Of a DNA stretch of 64,000 bases, positions 1-8,180 are shown piece after piece. Positions within the stretch are counted from its first letter, which is position 1, and the number at the start of each line of letters is the position of its first letter. The notes beneath the pieces are model-generated. The model made no database searches. It saw nothing but the letters and a program-made list of their open reading frames with translations, and was not told the origin of the DNA. This DNA is from Pictodentalium vernedei (Eukaryota; Mollusca; Scaphopoda; Dentaliida; Dentaliidae): assembly GCA_031216915.1 (NCBI GenBank), contig CM062290.1, positions 163,100,453 to 163,164,452 on the forward strand, read 5' to 3'. The position numbers were made by a program, and so were the translations under genes.

Positions 1-437
1 GAAAATTTTGAAAAAATAGTCTGTTTTTGGACACCAACAGCATCAAATGGGAATGCAACAGAGATGCATAACTTCTTTTACCGGACGCAAAACTGACAGG
101 GAAACGTTTTTGTAAGTAGTAAGTGTATTCAAAAATTGAGATCTTAACCCATTTTTGACTAGTTAAAGAGATATACCCCTTAAAAGCTTAAAATTCCAGT
201 TTTTTGTGGATTTCTCAAAACAAAATTTAAAAAAAAAATGACCTTTCGCAGGTCTTGGAGTGACAGTTCAAGTTGCAGGGACAAAATATTTCGGTAAGCA
301 TTTGTTAACCCTCCAGAGGCTGCCGAGCATAGACATTTGGAGAAAATGGGCTGTTCGTGGGCAACTATAACACCAAATGTGTACCTGCGAGATAAACATA
401 ACCCCCTTCATTGGAAATGGAATTCACCGATGATCAT
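1..437 (+). repeat. Family 1 tandem repeat, left flank of DIRS-A1
   Basis: This stretch is the reverse complement of about 28900-29350 with scattered substitutions. It holds parts of both alternating monomer types of family 1, which has a period of about 335 bp and an A/B dimer of about 675 bp. The array runs off the left edge and resumes at 7581 after the DIRS-A1 insertion. The open frames here are chance frames. No gene is visible. Confidence 0.8.
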
Positions 438-639
438 ATTTTTATACTGTACCAATGACCCAGACTTAGCTGGTGCTAACTCCAACAAAACCAGGGCCAA
501 ACACAAATTTTGCCCCCCAATCCCCAAAATTTGCATCCAAAACAAAAAGAAATCATGTCCTAAAGGACCTCCATAGTACGCCTCTACTGCGCATGCGCAG
601 TGACGCAGTCATCCCGAAATTGGCGCCAATTATCATTCT
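438..639 (+). repeat. DIRS-A1 left inverted terminal repeat
   Basis: This is the reverse complement of 7353-7555, with about two mismatches over the inner 180 bases. The outer edge begins ATTTTTATAC. The left copy lacks the AT-rich outer extension (7553-7580) present on the right, as expected for DIRS terminal repeats, which are similar but not identical at their outer ends. Confidence 0.93.
587..600. promoter_or_regulatory. NRF-1-like palindrome in the left terminal repeat
   Basis: A perfect 14-bp palindrome, CTGCGCATGCGCAG, contains the GCGCATGCGC core that binds NRF-1 family activators in animals. It recurs at 7392-7405 in the right repeat and, slightly changed, in DIRS-A2 (28845-28858) and DIRS-A3 (41839-41852). 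The terminal repeat is where a DIRS promoter is expected, so a core promoter role is plausible but inferred. Confidence 0.5.
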
Positions 640-1525
640 CTGTTTGGCCCTTCATCAGTCAACATCTCACTGATCTTTGTGCTTGTAAATCTCAGTTTAA
701 AGGATGCCAGACACGTAATTTTTGGAGAAAATGTGATTCTAAGGAGGATAGAAGGAGGAGAGGAAAAAGAAGTGTCAAAAAAATAATCAGGGCTGTACTT
801 AAAATTTTTTGATGAAATTATGTTAAGTTGCCTATTTTCAAGGCATGGGCCTCTTGTTGTCATTCTTGCTAATTGTTGCACTGCTTATTCAGTGTTTCCT
901 CTCCCCTATCCTTCTAAAGTCCCCCCTGGCAATTCTCCCATGCTTTTGGCATATTTTTGAGAAGTTTCATTTCTAAAATTTCCTGGGAGAGTTGCTTGGT
1001 TACAGAATGTTTTCTGTTATTTTCCCCATAGTTACGTTTTCACCCATGGGTGTATAACGTTTGTGTTCTGCATCTTCCATCTGATGTTCTACAGATTCTC
1101 CCCTGGGAGTCTCTGTTTTGCATCAGATAGAGTGTAATTGATGACTGATTCCGGGCCAGTTTTTTCAGTGCCTGGAGTCATGTTTTCTAGTGTGTTTACA
1201 CTGTTTGTTTTCATTGACAACAGCCTTTTTTGAGGGGGGCTGTTTGCCTTTGTGGTAGTTTATCTCATTATAAGATACATTTATATTATCCGAAAGTGTC
1301 TCATTAATTATTTTATATAAATTTAAAATTTTTGACCACACTTTGCCATCGGATCCATCGGGGCTCAACGTTACTTTTCAGCAACTTGGGCTTCTCTGAA
1401 AAAATATTTTTTCAAAATTATTTTGTTTTGCAATTGTTTTTTCATTTATTAATGGATCATGTTATTATGTATCTTTGTGTCAGGGGTTTTTGCGAGTAAC
1501 TAGGACTTATTGTTGTTCTTTCACA
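640..1525 (+). other. DIRS-A1 5' leader with stacked hairpins
   Basis: Non-coding leader between the left terminal repeat and gag. At 935-1128 it forms four successive stems: CTCCCA/TGGGAG (935-940 with 984-989), ACAGAA/TTCTGT (1002-1007 with 1012-1017), CACCC/GGGTG (1041-1052), and ATCTGATG/CATCAGAT (1079-1086 with 1121-1128) enclosing an inner CTCC/GGAG stem. Equivalent stems with compensating base changes occur in DIRS-A2 and DIRS-A3. The role is unknown; packaging, priming or translation control are candidates. Confidence 0.6.
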
Positions 1526-3626
1526 ATGAAGGGACATTGTTCAAATTGTAATAGGAAGAAATCTTCCTCTGACTTTCATGATCATTGTATTAATTGTAGT
1601 CAGTGTTCTCGCATTAATCCCTGTCCTATATGTGAACATTGGGATGAGAAACATTGGAAACGTGTGTCACGATATGTTGTTTCTGGAGAAAGAGCGATGC
1701 CGGCTCTTTCTCCACAAGGTCACTCTACTCTCTCAGTTTCTATTTCAGAGGAACCAGAACAGGGTGATGTTTCCATGTTATCTTCTTCAAGTGTGCGTCC
1801 GTCGTCACAAATGAATTCCGAGCTAGCGGCAAAGTGCTCATGGAGATTAGACAAATGTCGTCCGCTAGCTCGCCCGGTGTAGCGTCCATTCACCGAATGG
1901 TTCGGCAGCCGGGTTCGTCCGATGCGGTCCAAGAGGAAATTTTGGGTGATGCGAGCACTATAAACATAATAGATGCACACCCAGTGACGGCGGATAGTAA
2001 ACGAGAACGGAGGAAGCCTTTTAGTCCGGTTCCTAGCTCGTCCAGGTCCAGCCGGGCCGCGAGCGAGAGAGGTCCCTCTCTCGTACAACAACATCTGGGA
2101 CCAGATGTTGTGGTACAAAATGTGTCTTTAGCGGAGCATACGTCCGTCGCTCGGGACGCTCCGTTGTATAAGCAGTCCGCAGAGACTGTTAAGGCTTCCT
2201 CTTCTCGTCAGCGCACACGACCGCACCTTGGCTGCGTGACCTCCGATATTTTACCAGCTTCGCCGATGAAGGATTCTTCGGCGACCAGGTCACACCATCC
2301 GGCAGCCAGGGATTCGAGACCGATGGACTCCGGACGTTCGCATAGGAAAAGTATGCGGGAGCCATCTGATGCGGAGCTGCCCTCGGCGAAGCAGCGAAAG
2401 ACTGCGCCTCCGCAGGTCTCGACGTCGGACATTCTTGTGCAGATAGCACAGCTTATCGCAGCATCCCAGCAGCCGACAGAAACGGTGTCGGATCGAGAAT
2501 TATCCGACGGCGCTGGGTCGGTACGCTCCGCCGAAGCATCGGGGGCGGACGACCGGGAACATCGGGAGGTCCGACCGGATGGTGAAAGGGATACGGATGA
2601 TTTGGAGCTATCCCTTTCGGAACAACATAAAGCTGCCGTGGACTTCATCCGGCACTTTCTCCCTCAAGTTGTTCCGTCGGGCCAGACTGCTGCGCTTCCG
2701 GACAAGCGAATTATAGCGTCATTGGACTCTGATTTTTTTGAGCGGTTCAGGGACATCGCTCCCGAGTTTCCGTCGCAGTCCAATAATGTTGCAAGAACAT
2801 TTGAATTATTGAACGACGCTATATTTAAACTTGCTTCCAGGACGGGGAAAGCAGGTTTCTTGTCCGCTAATACTCTTAACCTGCCTTTCATTAATGCAAG
2901 GAATAATTCGACACGGCAGGACAGGGTATACCGAGAGTTCCTCTGCGTATGGACGACGAGGCGGAAGACTTAGAGCTATCATTACCGTCGTCAGCTTCTA
3001 TTCCAACCGCGGTGTTGGAAACAGCTATTGCGTCTAACAGAGCCAATTTAGATGCCTTATCTTACGCAGATCACCTTACTAAGGCGTTATCACTGCGCCT
3101 TGAAGGGGAAGAGTTTCAGGATATACAATCCTCTTTAAGACTTCTTTCAAGGGCAGTAGCTTATTCCACGTGTAACTCCGCCCTTTCAGTGGCAAATCTG
3201 GAGTTGGTTAGACGTGACGCAGCCCTAGCTACATCCACACTAGTGGATTCTAAGGTGAAGAACTCTCTTAGAGTCGCTTCGGTCTCAGGAGAACTTCTCT
3301 TTGACGGCAAGCTTTCCGCTATTTATGATAAAATTAAAAAGAAAGCTAATGATTCTCTGTTGTTCAGATCCGCTCCTAAAAAGTCGGATACAGCAGACAC
3401 GAATAAGACAGGCACTTCTGGGTCTAATGCGCCCAAGAGAGGTTCCTATAGAGGTTCCGGTGCGTCCTCTTGGTCTTATTCGAGAGACCATCAGGATAGC
3501 GACTCTCGTTCGGGACGTCCTTCAGGCCGGGACAATCGGTCGGACGCCCCGAGGTCGACGAGGCGAGGTGCGGGTCGTGGAAGACGTGGTTTCTCCTACC
3601 GCAGGCCTCGCAGGTCCAGGAGGTGA
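1526..3626 (+). pseudogene. DIRS-A1 gag (ORF1), frameshifted
   Basis: The nucleocapsid-like structural protein of a DIRS element, expected to bind element RNA. The chosen start is the ATG at 1526, which opens a cysteine/histidine-rich module with CxxC pairs ending in PCPICEHW, typical of DIRS ORF1 N-termini. That frame stops at 1882. Homologous coding continues in a second frame (to 2973) and a third (2949-3626), so there are two frame breaks, near 1840-1880 and 2905-2950. The DIRS-A3 copy reads through the second point in a single frame, which supports an indel here. The middle is polar and disordered. The C-terminal third has a conserved helical block and ends in an Arg/Gly/Ser-rich basic tail that probably contacts RNA. 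The tail overlaps the RT ORF. Confidence 0.85.
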
Positions 3627-5616
3627 TGGCTTAAACCTCTATCGCATTCCGGTTGGCGGAAGGTTGTCGAGTTTTTCACAAGAGTGGGCGTCGATTACGG
3701 ACGACCCTTGGGTGAGAGGAGTGACTTCGGAAGGTCTAAAGATATCCTTCAGACGAAAGCCTCCATTAACTCGAAGTCCAAAGTGGACTCATCTTCCGTC
3801 AAATCCACAGAAAAGAGACGCTCTGTTATCAGAGGTGCAGTCTCTTTTAATGAAGAACGCGGTAGAGGTCGTAGAAAACCAGGAATCTCTGGGATTCTAC
3901 AGCCATCTGTTTCTGGTTCCGAAACCAGACGGCTCGTTCCGTCCAGTCATAGATTTGAGCTGGATAAAGAAGCTGATCGTCGCTCCGAAGTTTTATATGG
4001 AGACGATTCGATCGGTCAGAGCGAGTATTCGGTTGAACGATTATGCAACGAGCATAGATCTCAAAGATGCGTACTTTCACGTCATGGTACATCCGACATT
4101 CCGAAAGTATCTACGCTTTGCAGTCCTAGGAGTGGTGTATCAGTTCCGGGCCATGTGCTTCGGATTGAATCTAGCACCCTGGGCTTTCACTCGGGTAATG
4201 AACTCGGTAATGATCTACTTCCGAGCTCATTCGTCTGCGGTAACGTCGGCCTACCTGGACGACATTCTTCAGAGGTACGGCAACGAGTTAACGCTTCAGA
4301 ACGATGTTCAGAATCTTCTTCTATTGCTCCGACGTCTCGGTTTCATAGTAAACGAGGAGAAGTCAGATCTGGTGCCGTCCAAGTCATTCACTCATCTGGG
4401 AATGAGCTTCGAGATGCACAACAATCTCGTTCGTCTGCCGTTAACCAGAGCGAAATTAGTCAGTTGTTACGCTCGCTATTGTCTGCACGCAGACAAAGTC
4501 ACGGCGAGAGAATTTATGAGACTGATAGGTCTGTGCGGAGCCGCCGCGGATCTCATTCCGATGGGGCGGCTACGCACACGTCCTCTTCAAATTTTCCTGA
4601 CTCAGAATTGGAGTGTGAAAATTCATTCGCTCGATGTAGACGTTCTCTTGTCAGATCAAGTGAAACAAGAGATTCAGACTTGGGCAAACATTCAGTGGTT
4701 AACTCAAGGAGTTCCGCTGCAGTTGCCGGATCCGAGTTTTACCATTATGACGGATGCCAGTCAAACAGGTTGGGGTGCATCATTAATCCCAACGGATTCT
4801 AGATGCCAGGGTCTTTGGGATCCGCAATTCCTGTGCAAGCACATAAACATCAAGGAAATGATGTCAATTTGGCTTGCGTTACGTCACTGGATGGACATTA
4901 TTCACGATGCTCATGTCCAAATCCTATCCGACAATACGACAGTAGTGGCGTATATACGGAATCAGGGAGGCACTCATTCAGTTCCGTTGTTCAATCTAAC
5001 GGAAAGAATCCTTCTGTTTGCGTTAGAACATCACGTTCTTCTTTCGGTCCGTCACATACCGGGTCGTCTGAATGTGCTAGCAGACTCCCTTTCACGAAAG
5101 GGTCGCTTGTTGCCGTCGGAGTGGACTCTCAACAAACAAGTATTCAATCAGATTTGCTACCAATGGGAACGGCCAATGATAGACTTATTTGCGACACATC
5201 TCAACAATCAGTTGCAGATGTATGTGTCCCCGTGTCCGGATCCAAGAGCATTTGCAGTAGACACTCTGTCGATCCCTTGGGACGGAATGATAGGATATGT
5301 GTATCCTCCAGCGCCGTTAATTCAACAAGTATTGCTAAAGATAAAACAATCTCAATGCAAGATTCTGTTGGTAGCATCTCTGTCGCCACAGAGACCGTGG
5401 ATAAATCTACTCAGGTGTCTGTTGTGGGACCTACCGCGGAAGCTTCCTCCACGAGAGGATCTTCTTTCGCAGGGGAAATCGCGCCAACTCCATCACAACC
5501 CGCAAGGTCTCAACCTTCACGTTTTTCCGTTGTGCGGTCCTTCTTGCATGGCAAGCACTTTACAGGACGAGCAGTGGACGCGATTTCTAACTGTAGGAGG
5601 ACCTCCTCTTCGCTAA
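3301..5616 (+). CDS. DIRS reverse transcriptase / RNase H / methyltransferase-like polyprotein
   Basis: An open frame of 771 codons. The true start is unclear because the first ~100 codons lie over gag; recognisable RT homology begins near residue 105 at a GGDGLNLY motif. RT motif A is SIDLKDAYFHV (Asp253), followed by FGLNLAPWAFT and the active-site YLDD (Asp320, Asp321). RNase H follows with its acidic set in place: Asp485 in MTDAS, Glu519, Asp544 in LSDN and Asp595 in NVLADSLS. From about residue 627 (DLFAT, then PDPRAFAVD and a YPPA motif near 668) comes the phage Dam-like N6-adenine methyltransferase domain known from DIRS1-type elements. Here the expected NPPY-like catalytic motif is degenerate, so enzyme activity is doubtful. 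The last ~270 codons overlap the recombinase ORF. No stop or frame break is seen. Confidence 0.93.
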   Translation: MTASFPLFMIKLKRKLMILCCSDPLLKSRIQQTRIRQALLGLMRPREVPIEVPVRPLGLIRETIRIATLVRDVLQAGTIGRTPRGRRGEVRVVEDVVSPTAGLAGPGGDGLNLYRIPVGGRLSSFSQEWASITDDPWVRGVTSEGLKISFRRKPPLTRSPKWTHLPSNPQKRDALLSEVQSLLMKNAVEVVENQESLGFYSHLFLVPKPDGSFRPVIDLSWIKKLIVAPKFYMETIRSVRASIRLNDYATSIDLKDAYFHVMVHPTFRKYLRFAVLGVVYQFRAMCFGLNLAPWAFTRVMNSVMIYFRAHSSAVTSAYLDDILQRYGNELTLQNDVQNLLLLLRRLGFIVNEEKSDLVPSKSFTHLGMSFEMHNNLVRLPLTRAKLVSCYARYCLHADKVTAREFMRLIGLCGAAADLIPMGRLRTRPLQIFLTQNWSVKIHSLDVDVLLSDQVKQEIQTWANIQWLTQGVPLQLPDPSFTIMTDASQTGWGASLIPTDSRCQGLWDPQFLCKHINIKEMMSIWLALRHWMDIIHDAHVQILSDNTTVVAYIRNQGGTHSVPLFNLTERILLFALEHHVLLSVRHIPGRLNVLADSLSRKGRLLPSEWTLNKQVFNQICYQWERPMIDLFATHLNNQLQMYVSPCPDPRAFAVDTLSIPWDGMIGYVYPPAPLIQQVLLKIKQSQCKILLVASLSPQRPWINLLRCLLWDLPRKLPPREDLLSQGKSRQLHHNPQGLNLHVFPLCGPSCMASTLQDEQWTRFLTVGGPPLR

Positions 5617-6572
5617 ACTATGCGGCTAAGTGGAAGGTTTTTCGTCGTTGGTGTAGGGATCATTCTGTAGATATATTTGATCCCTCTATACCAGACATTG
5701 CAAACTTTCTAGTATACTTGTTTGACGAAATCAAACTGCAGCCTGTTACTATAAAGGGTTATAGATCTATGATATCTGATACCTATGCACATCATGATAG
5801 TTTACAAATTGGATCTAATGTCTCTTTATCGAAATTGGTTAGAAACTTTTCGATAAATAGACCCAGAACTCTTAGATTAATTCCTAAGTGGAATTTAGCT
5901 TGGGTTCTCCTTAAATTGAAGGAAAAGCCATTTGAACCTCTTGGGACAGTAGATTTCAAATTCTTATCTTATAAGACAGCTTTTCTCTTAGCTTTCTCTT
6001 CTGCCAGAAGAGTCAGTGAGCTTCATGCACTATCGGTGGATGATTCTCATTATCGTAGTGTTGGGAACACTATCACCTTCACTACTAATGTGGGTTTTTT
6101 AGCTAAGAATCAGGCTCCTAATAAATATCCGGAACCTATTGTTATTAAGGCTCTTCCGTCTTCAGACGGGCGTAGGCCTTTACTCTGTGCTGTTAGAGCA
6201 CTACGTATCTATAAACAGAGATCTCAGTTCATCAGAAAGGGACGGAAACGTTTCTTTCTGTCTTTGATGCCTAATAGAAAGGACATTTCAGTCCATTCTA
6301 TTGCTAGATGGATTCAGTTAACTATCCGTACTGCTTATGAAGATTTATCTTCTTCTCAGCAGTCTGTGCTTAAGATTTCTGCTCATGAAGTAAGAGCTCT
6401 TTCTACTTCCTGGGCTTATGCTAATAGTGTTGCTATTACAGATTTAATGAAGGCTGCTTATTGGTCTCAGCCATCCACATTTACCAATTTTTATCTCAGA
6501 AATATTGAGTCCATTTCTGGAGACCTGCATTGTTTAGGTCCGTTATCTGTTGCTCAGAATGTCGTCCACTAA
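4803..6572 (+). CDS. DIRS tyrosine recombinase (integrase)
   Basis: Open frame of 589 codons. It would integrate a circular DNA intermediate by site-specific recombination, in place of a DDE integrase. The first ~240 residues overlap the RNase H/methyltransferase frame, are Ser-rich and are probably not all translated. An N-terminal SAM-like DNA-binding region lies at about residues 245-370. The catalytic domain carries Arg in SARRVSELHAL (residues 402/403), the HxxR box HEVR (His528, Arg531) and the nucleophile Tyr564 in FTNFYLR. The R-H-R-Y set is complete. The ATG at 4803 is simply the first in frame; a later start or translation by frameshift or reinitiation from the upstream ORF is possible. 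Confidence 0.92.
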   Translation: MPGSLGSAIPVQAHKHQGNDVNLACVTSLDGHYSRCSCPNPIRQYDSSGVYTESGRHSFSSVVQSNGKNPSVCVRTSRSSFGPSHTGSSECASRLPFTKGSLVAVGVDSQQTSIQSDLLPMGTANDRLICDTSQQSVADVCVPVSGSKSICSRHSVDPLGRNDRICVSSSAVNSTSIAKDKTISMQDSVGSISVATETVDKSTQVSVVGPTAEASSTRGSSFAGEIAPTPSQPARSQPSRFSVVRSFLHGKHFTGRAVDAISNCRRTSSSLNYAAKWKVFRRWCRDHSVDIFDPSIPDIANFLVYLFDEIKLQPVTIKGYRSMISDTYAHHDSLQIGSNVSLSKLVRNFSINRPRTLRLIPKWNLAWVLLKLKEKPFEPLGTVDFKFLSYKTAFLLAFSSARRVSELHALSVDDSHYRSVGNTITFTTNVGFLAKNQAPNKYPEPIVIKALPSSDGRRPLLCAVRALRIYKQRSQFIRKGRKRFFLSLMPNRKDISVHSIARWIQLTIRTAYEDLSSSQQSVLKISAHEVRALSTSWAYANSVAITDLMKAAYWSQPSTFTNFYLRNIESISGDLHCLGPLSVAQNVVH

Positions 6573-6669
6573 ACAGTTGCAACTATAGTTATGCAGGCTT
6601 TCTGATTCCGGCAGTGACTCCGTCCGGCTGCCCTCTTCGCTCTGGGCTATTTGACCCAGGGCAAGTGGA

Positions 6670-6700
<31 letters not shown>

Positions 6701-7190
6701 GGGTGTTCCCTTAGGTCACCTGCTTTATAGTGAAAAGCAAGGGAATGCCTCCTCCAAGTCAGTATTTCTGAGTCGCTTCCGGGATGGTTTTAAAGTGTAA
6801 TATTAATGTTTAATTTCATTCATGTCTTATTTTTAAAGTGTAGCTCGGTGTGAAGCATTTGTATATGTCAAGTGTCAAACGGGCTTTAATATACAATACT
6901 CGGACACTTTTAAATGATTATAAAGAGTCTCAATTCTCTGGACTACTTTATTTATTGGCTTGCTTTAAAAATAATTAGTATAAGGGTTATACTGGATGTT
7001 AATAGAGAACATGAATGTTATTGTGCTCAATTATTAAGGGTAGTGTATCTTTCTAATTTAATATTAAATAAGAAAGATACATGTAAAGCCTAATACTCCT
7101 TTTCTCCTTAAGGGGTTACCTCTTTACTATATAGTTGAGCTTATTGGATTTTCCTCTATGTCCTAGGCCCTCCAGCCTGTTTACTATTCA
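6573..7190 (+). other. DIRS-A1 3' non-coding region with poly-G tract
   Basis: Non-coding stretch between the recombinase stop and the internal complementary region. It holds an uninterrupted run of 29 G at 6671-6699, flanked by GGGCAAG and CGGGTG, which could form stacked quadruplexes. The remainder is AT-rich with short direct repeats. No ORF of note. Confidence 0.75.
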
Positions 7191-7275
7191 GCTAAGTCTG
7201 GGTCATTGGTACAGTATAAAAATGTTAAAAAATTTATAGTAATTTATATATTTTTTATACTTACCAATGACCCAG
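7191..7275 (+). repeat. DIRS-A1 internal complementary region
   Basis: The reverse complement of this segment reads from the right terminus (ending ATTTTTTAAC, 7580) directly into the left terminus (starting ATTTTTATAC, 438). It is therefore a copy of the two ends joined, the structure DIRS elements are known to use as a template to complete their termini and form a circle. It fixes both element boundaries to within a base or two. Confidence 0.93.
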
Positions 7276-7352
7276 ACGGGGATGGCCCTCCCTGGAGTTG
7301 GGAACTCTTGCCTCCCCGCTGAGTACATAGCGCTGACCTGGCACTGCCAGTA

Positions 7353-7580
7353 AGAATGATAATTGGCGCCCATTTCGGGACGACTGCGTCACTGCGCATG
7401 CGCAGTAGAGGCGTACTATGGAGGTCCTTTAGGACATGATTTCTTTTTGTTTTGGATGCAAATTTTGGGGATTGGGGGGCAAAATTTGTGTTTGGCCCTG
7501 GTTTTGTTGGAGTTAGCACCAGCTAAGTCTGGGTCATTGGTAAGTATAAAAAATATATAAATTACTATAAATTTTTTAAC
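7353..7580 (+). repeat. DIRS-A1 right inverted terminal repeat
   Basis: Inverted copy of 438-639 plus an AT-rich outer extension of about 27 bp (7553-7580) absent from the left end. It contains the second NRF-1-like palindrome (7392-7405). The extension is matched by the internal complementary region. Confidence 0.93.
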
Positions 7581-8180
7581 TTTTGTATGTAATGCTGGTA
7601 TTCACAAAACCAAGCATTAACCTGTTTGGGGCTGATTACAGAAAGATACCCCTCAAAAGGTTAAAAATTCATGTTATCTGAGGATTTCACTAAAAACATC
7701 TCATAGATTTTCAAGAAAAAATGGCCATTCTGAGATCTTAGTGTAACATTACAAGTTGCATGTACAAAATATTCCTGTAAGCATTTGTTAACACTATGAA
7801 GGTTCTCAAACATCAAAATGTTGATAAAATGGGCTGTGTTTTCGTACCCACAGCACCCGAAATTCGGAGGAGAGAACAAACTAAGTGGAAGTAGAATTCA
7901 CTGAGAATTATTTTGGGAAGTAATAAGAGTATTCAAATAACAACACTTAACCCGTTTTGGGCTGGATAAACAATGATACCCATCAAAAGCTTAAAATTCA
8001 TGTTGTCCCTGGATTTCTCTTGAAACATCTTGTAGATTTTAAAGAAAAATGGCCATTCACAGTTCTTGGTGTGACATTACAAGTTGCATGAATAAATATT
8101 CCTGTTAGCACTTGTTAACCCCCTACAAGCTGCCAGACATCAATATTTTGGATACATTTGAGATAAAATGGACCATTTTT
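7581..8180 (+). repeat. Family 1 tandem repeat, right flank of DIRS-A1
   Basis: Continuation of the array interrupted at 437. Two degenerate monomers are seen (7600-7890 and 7920-8180), each with the block TTAACCYGTTTKGGGCTG and a paragraph ending in a CAGAC/CATC segment. Sequence similarity fades after about 8180. Confidence 0.75.

Larger units (their letters stand above)
438..7580 (+). mobile_element. DIRS-A1, near-complete DIRS retrotransposon
   Basis: A 7.1-kb tyrosine-recombinase retrotransposon. It has inverted terminal repeats (438-639 and 7353-7580), gag, an RT/RNase H/methyltransferase-like ORF, an overlapping tyrosine recombinase ORF and an internal complementary region (7191-7275). 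The two terminal repeats differ by about two bases over roughly 180, so the insertion looks young. The termini were set from the internal complementary region, which contains both ends joined. Joining the flanks at 437/7581 recreates the uninterrupted family 1 sequence seen on the other strand near 28920-28946, with no target duplication. Gag carries frameshifts but the two downstream ORFs are open, so mobility would need gag supplied by another copy. Confidence 0.95.

Noticed and set aside
2208-2648. Minus-strand ORF of 146 codons over gag
   Set aside because: Antisense shadow of gag coding sequence; no motif.
3684-4802. 372-codon Ser/Arg-rich ORF
   Set aside because: Out-of-frame shadow of the RT ORF, without motifs.
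6530-6730. Glycine-rich ORF downstream of the recombinase
   Set aside because: It is the poly-G tract read in frame.
438-7580. LTR retrotransposon or endogenous retrovirus
   Set aside because: Terminal repeats are inverted, not direct; there is no protease, DDE integrase or envelope; a tyrosine recombinase and an internal complementary region identify a DIRS element.
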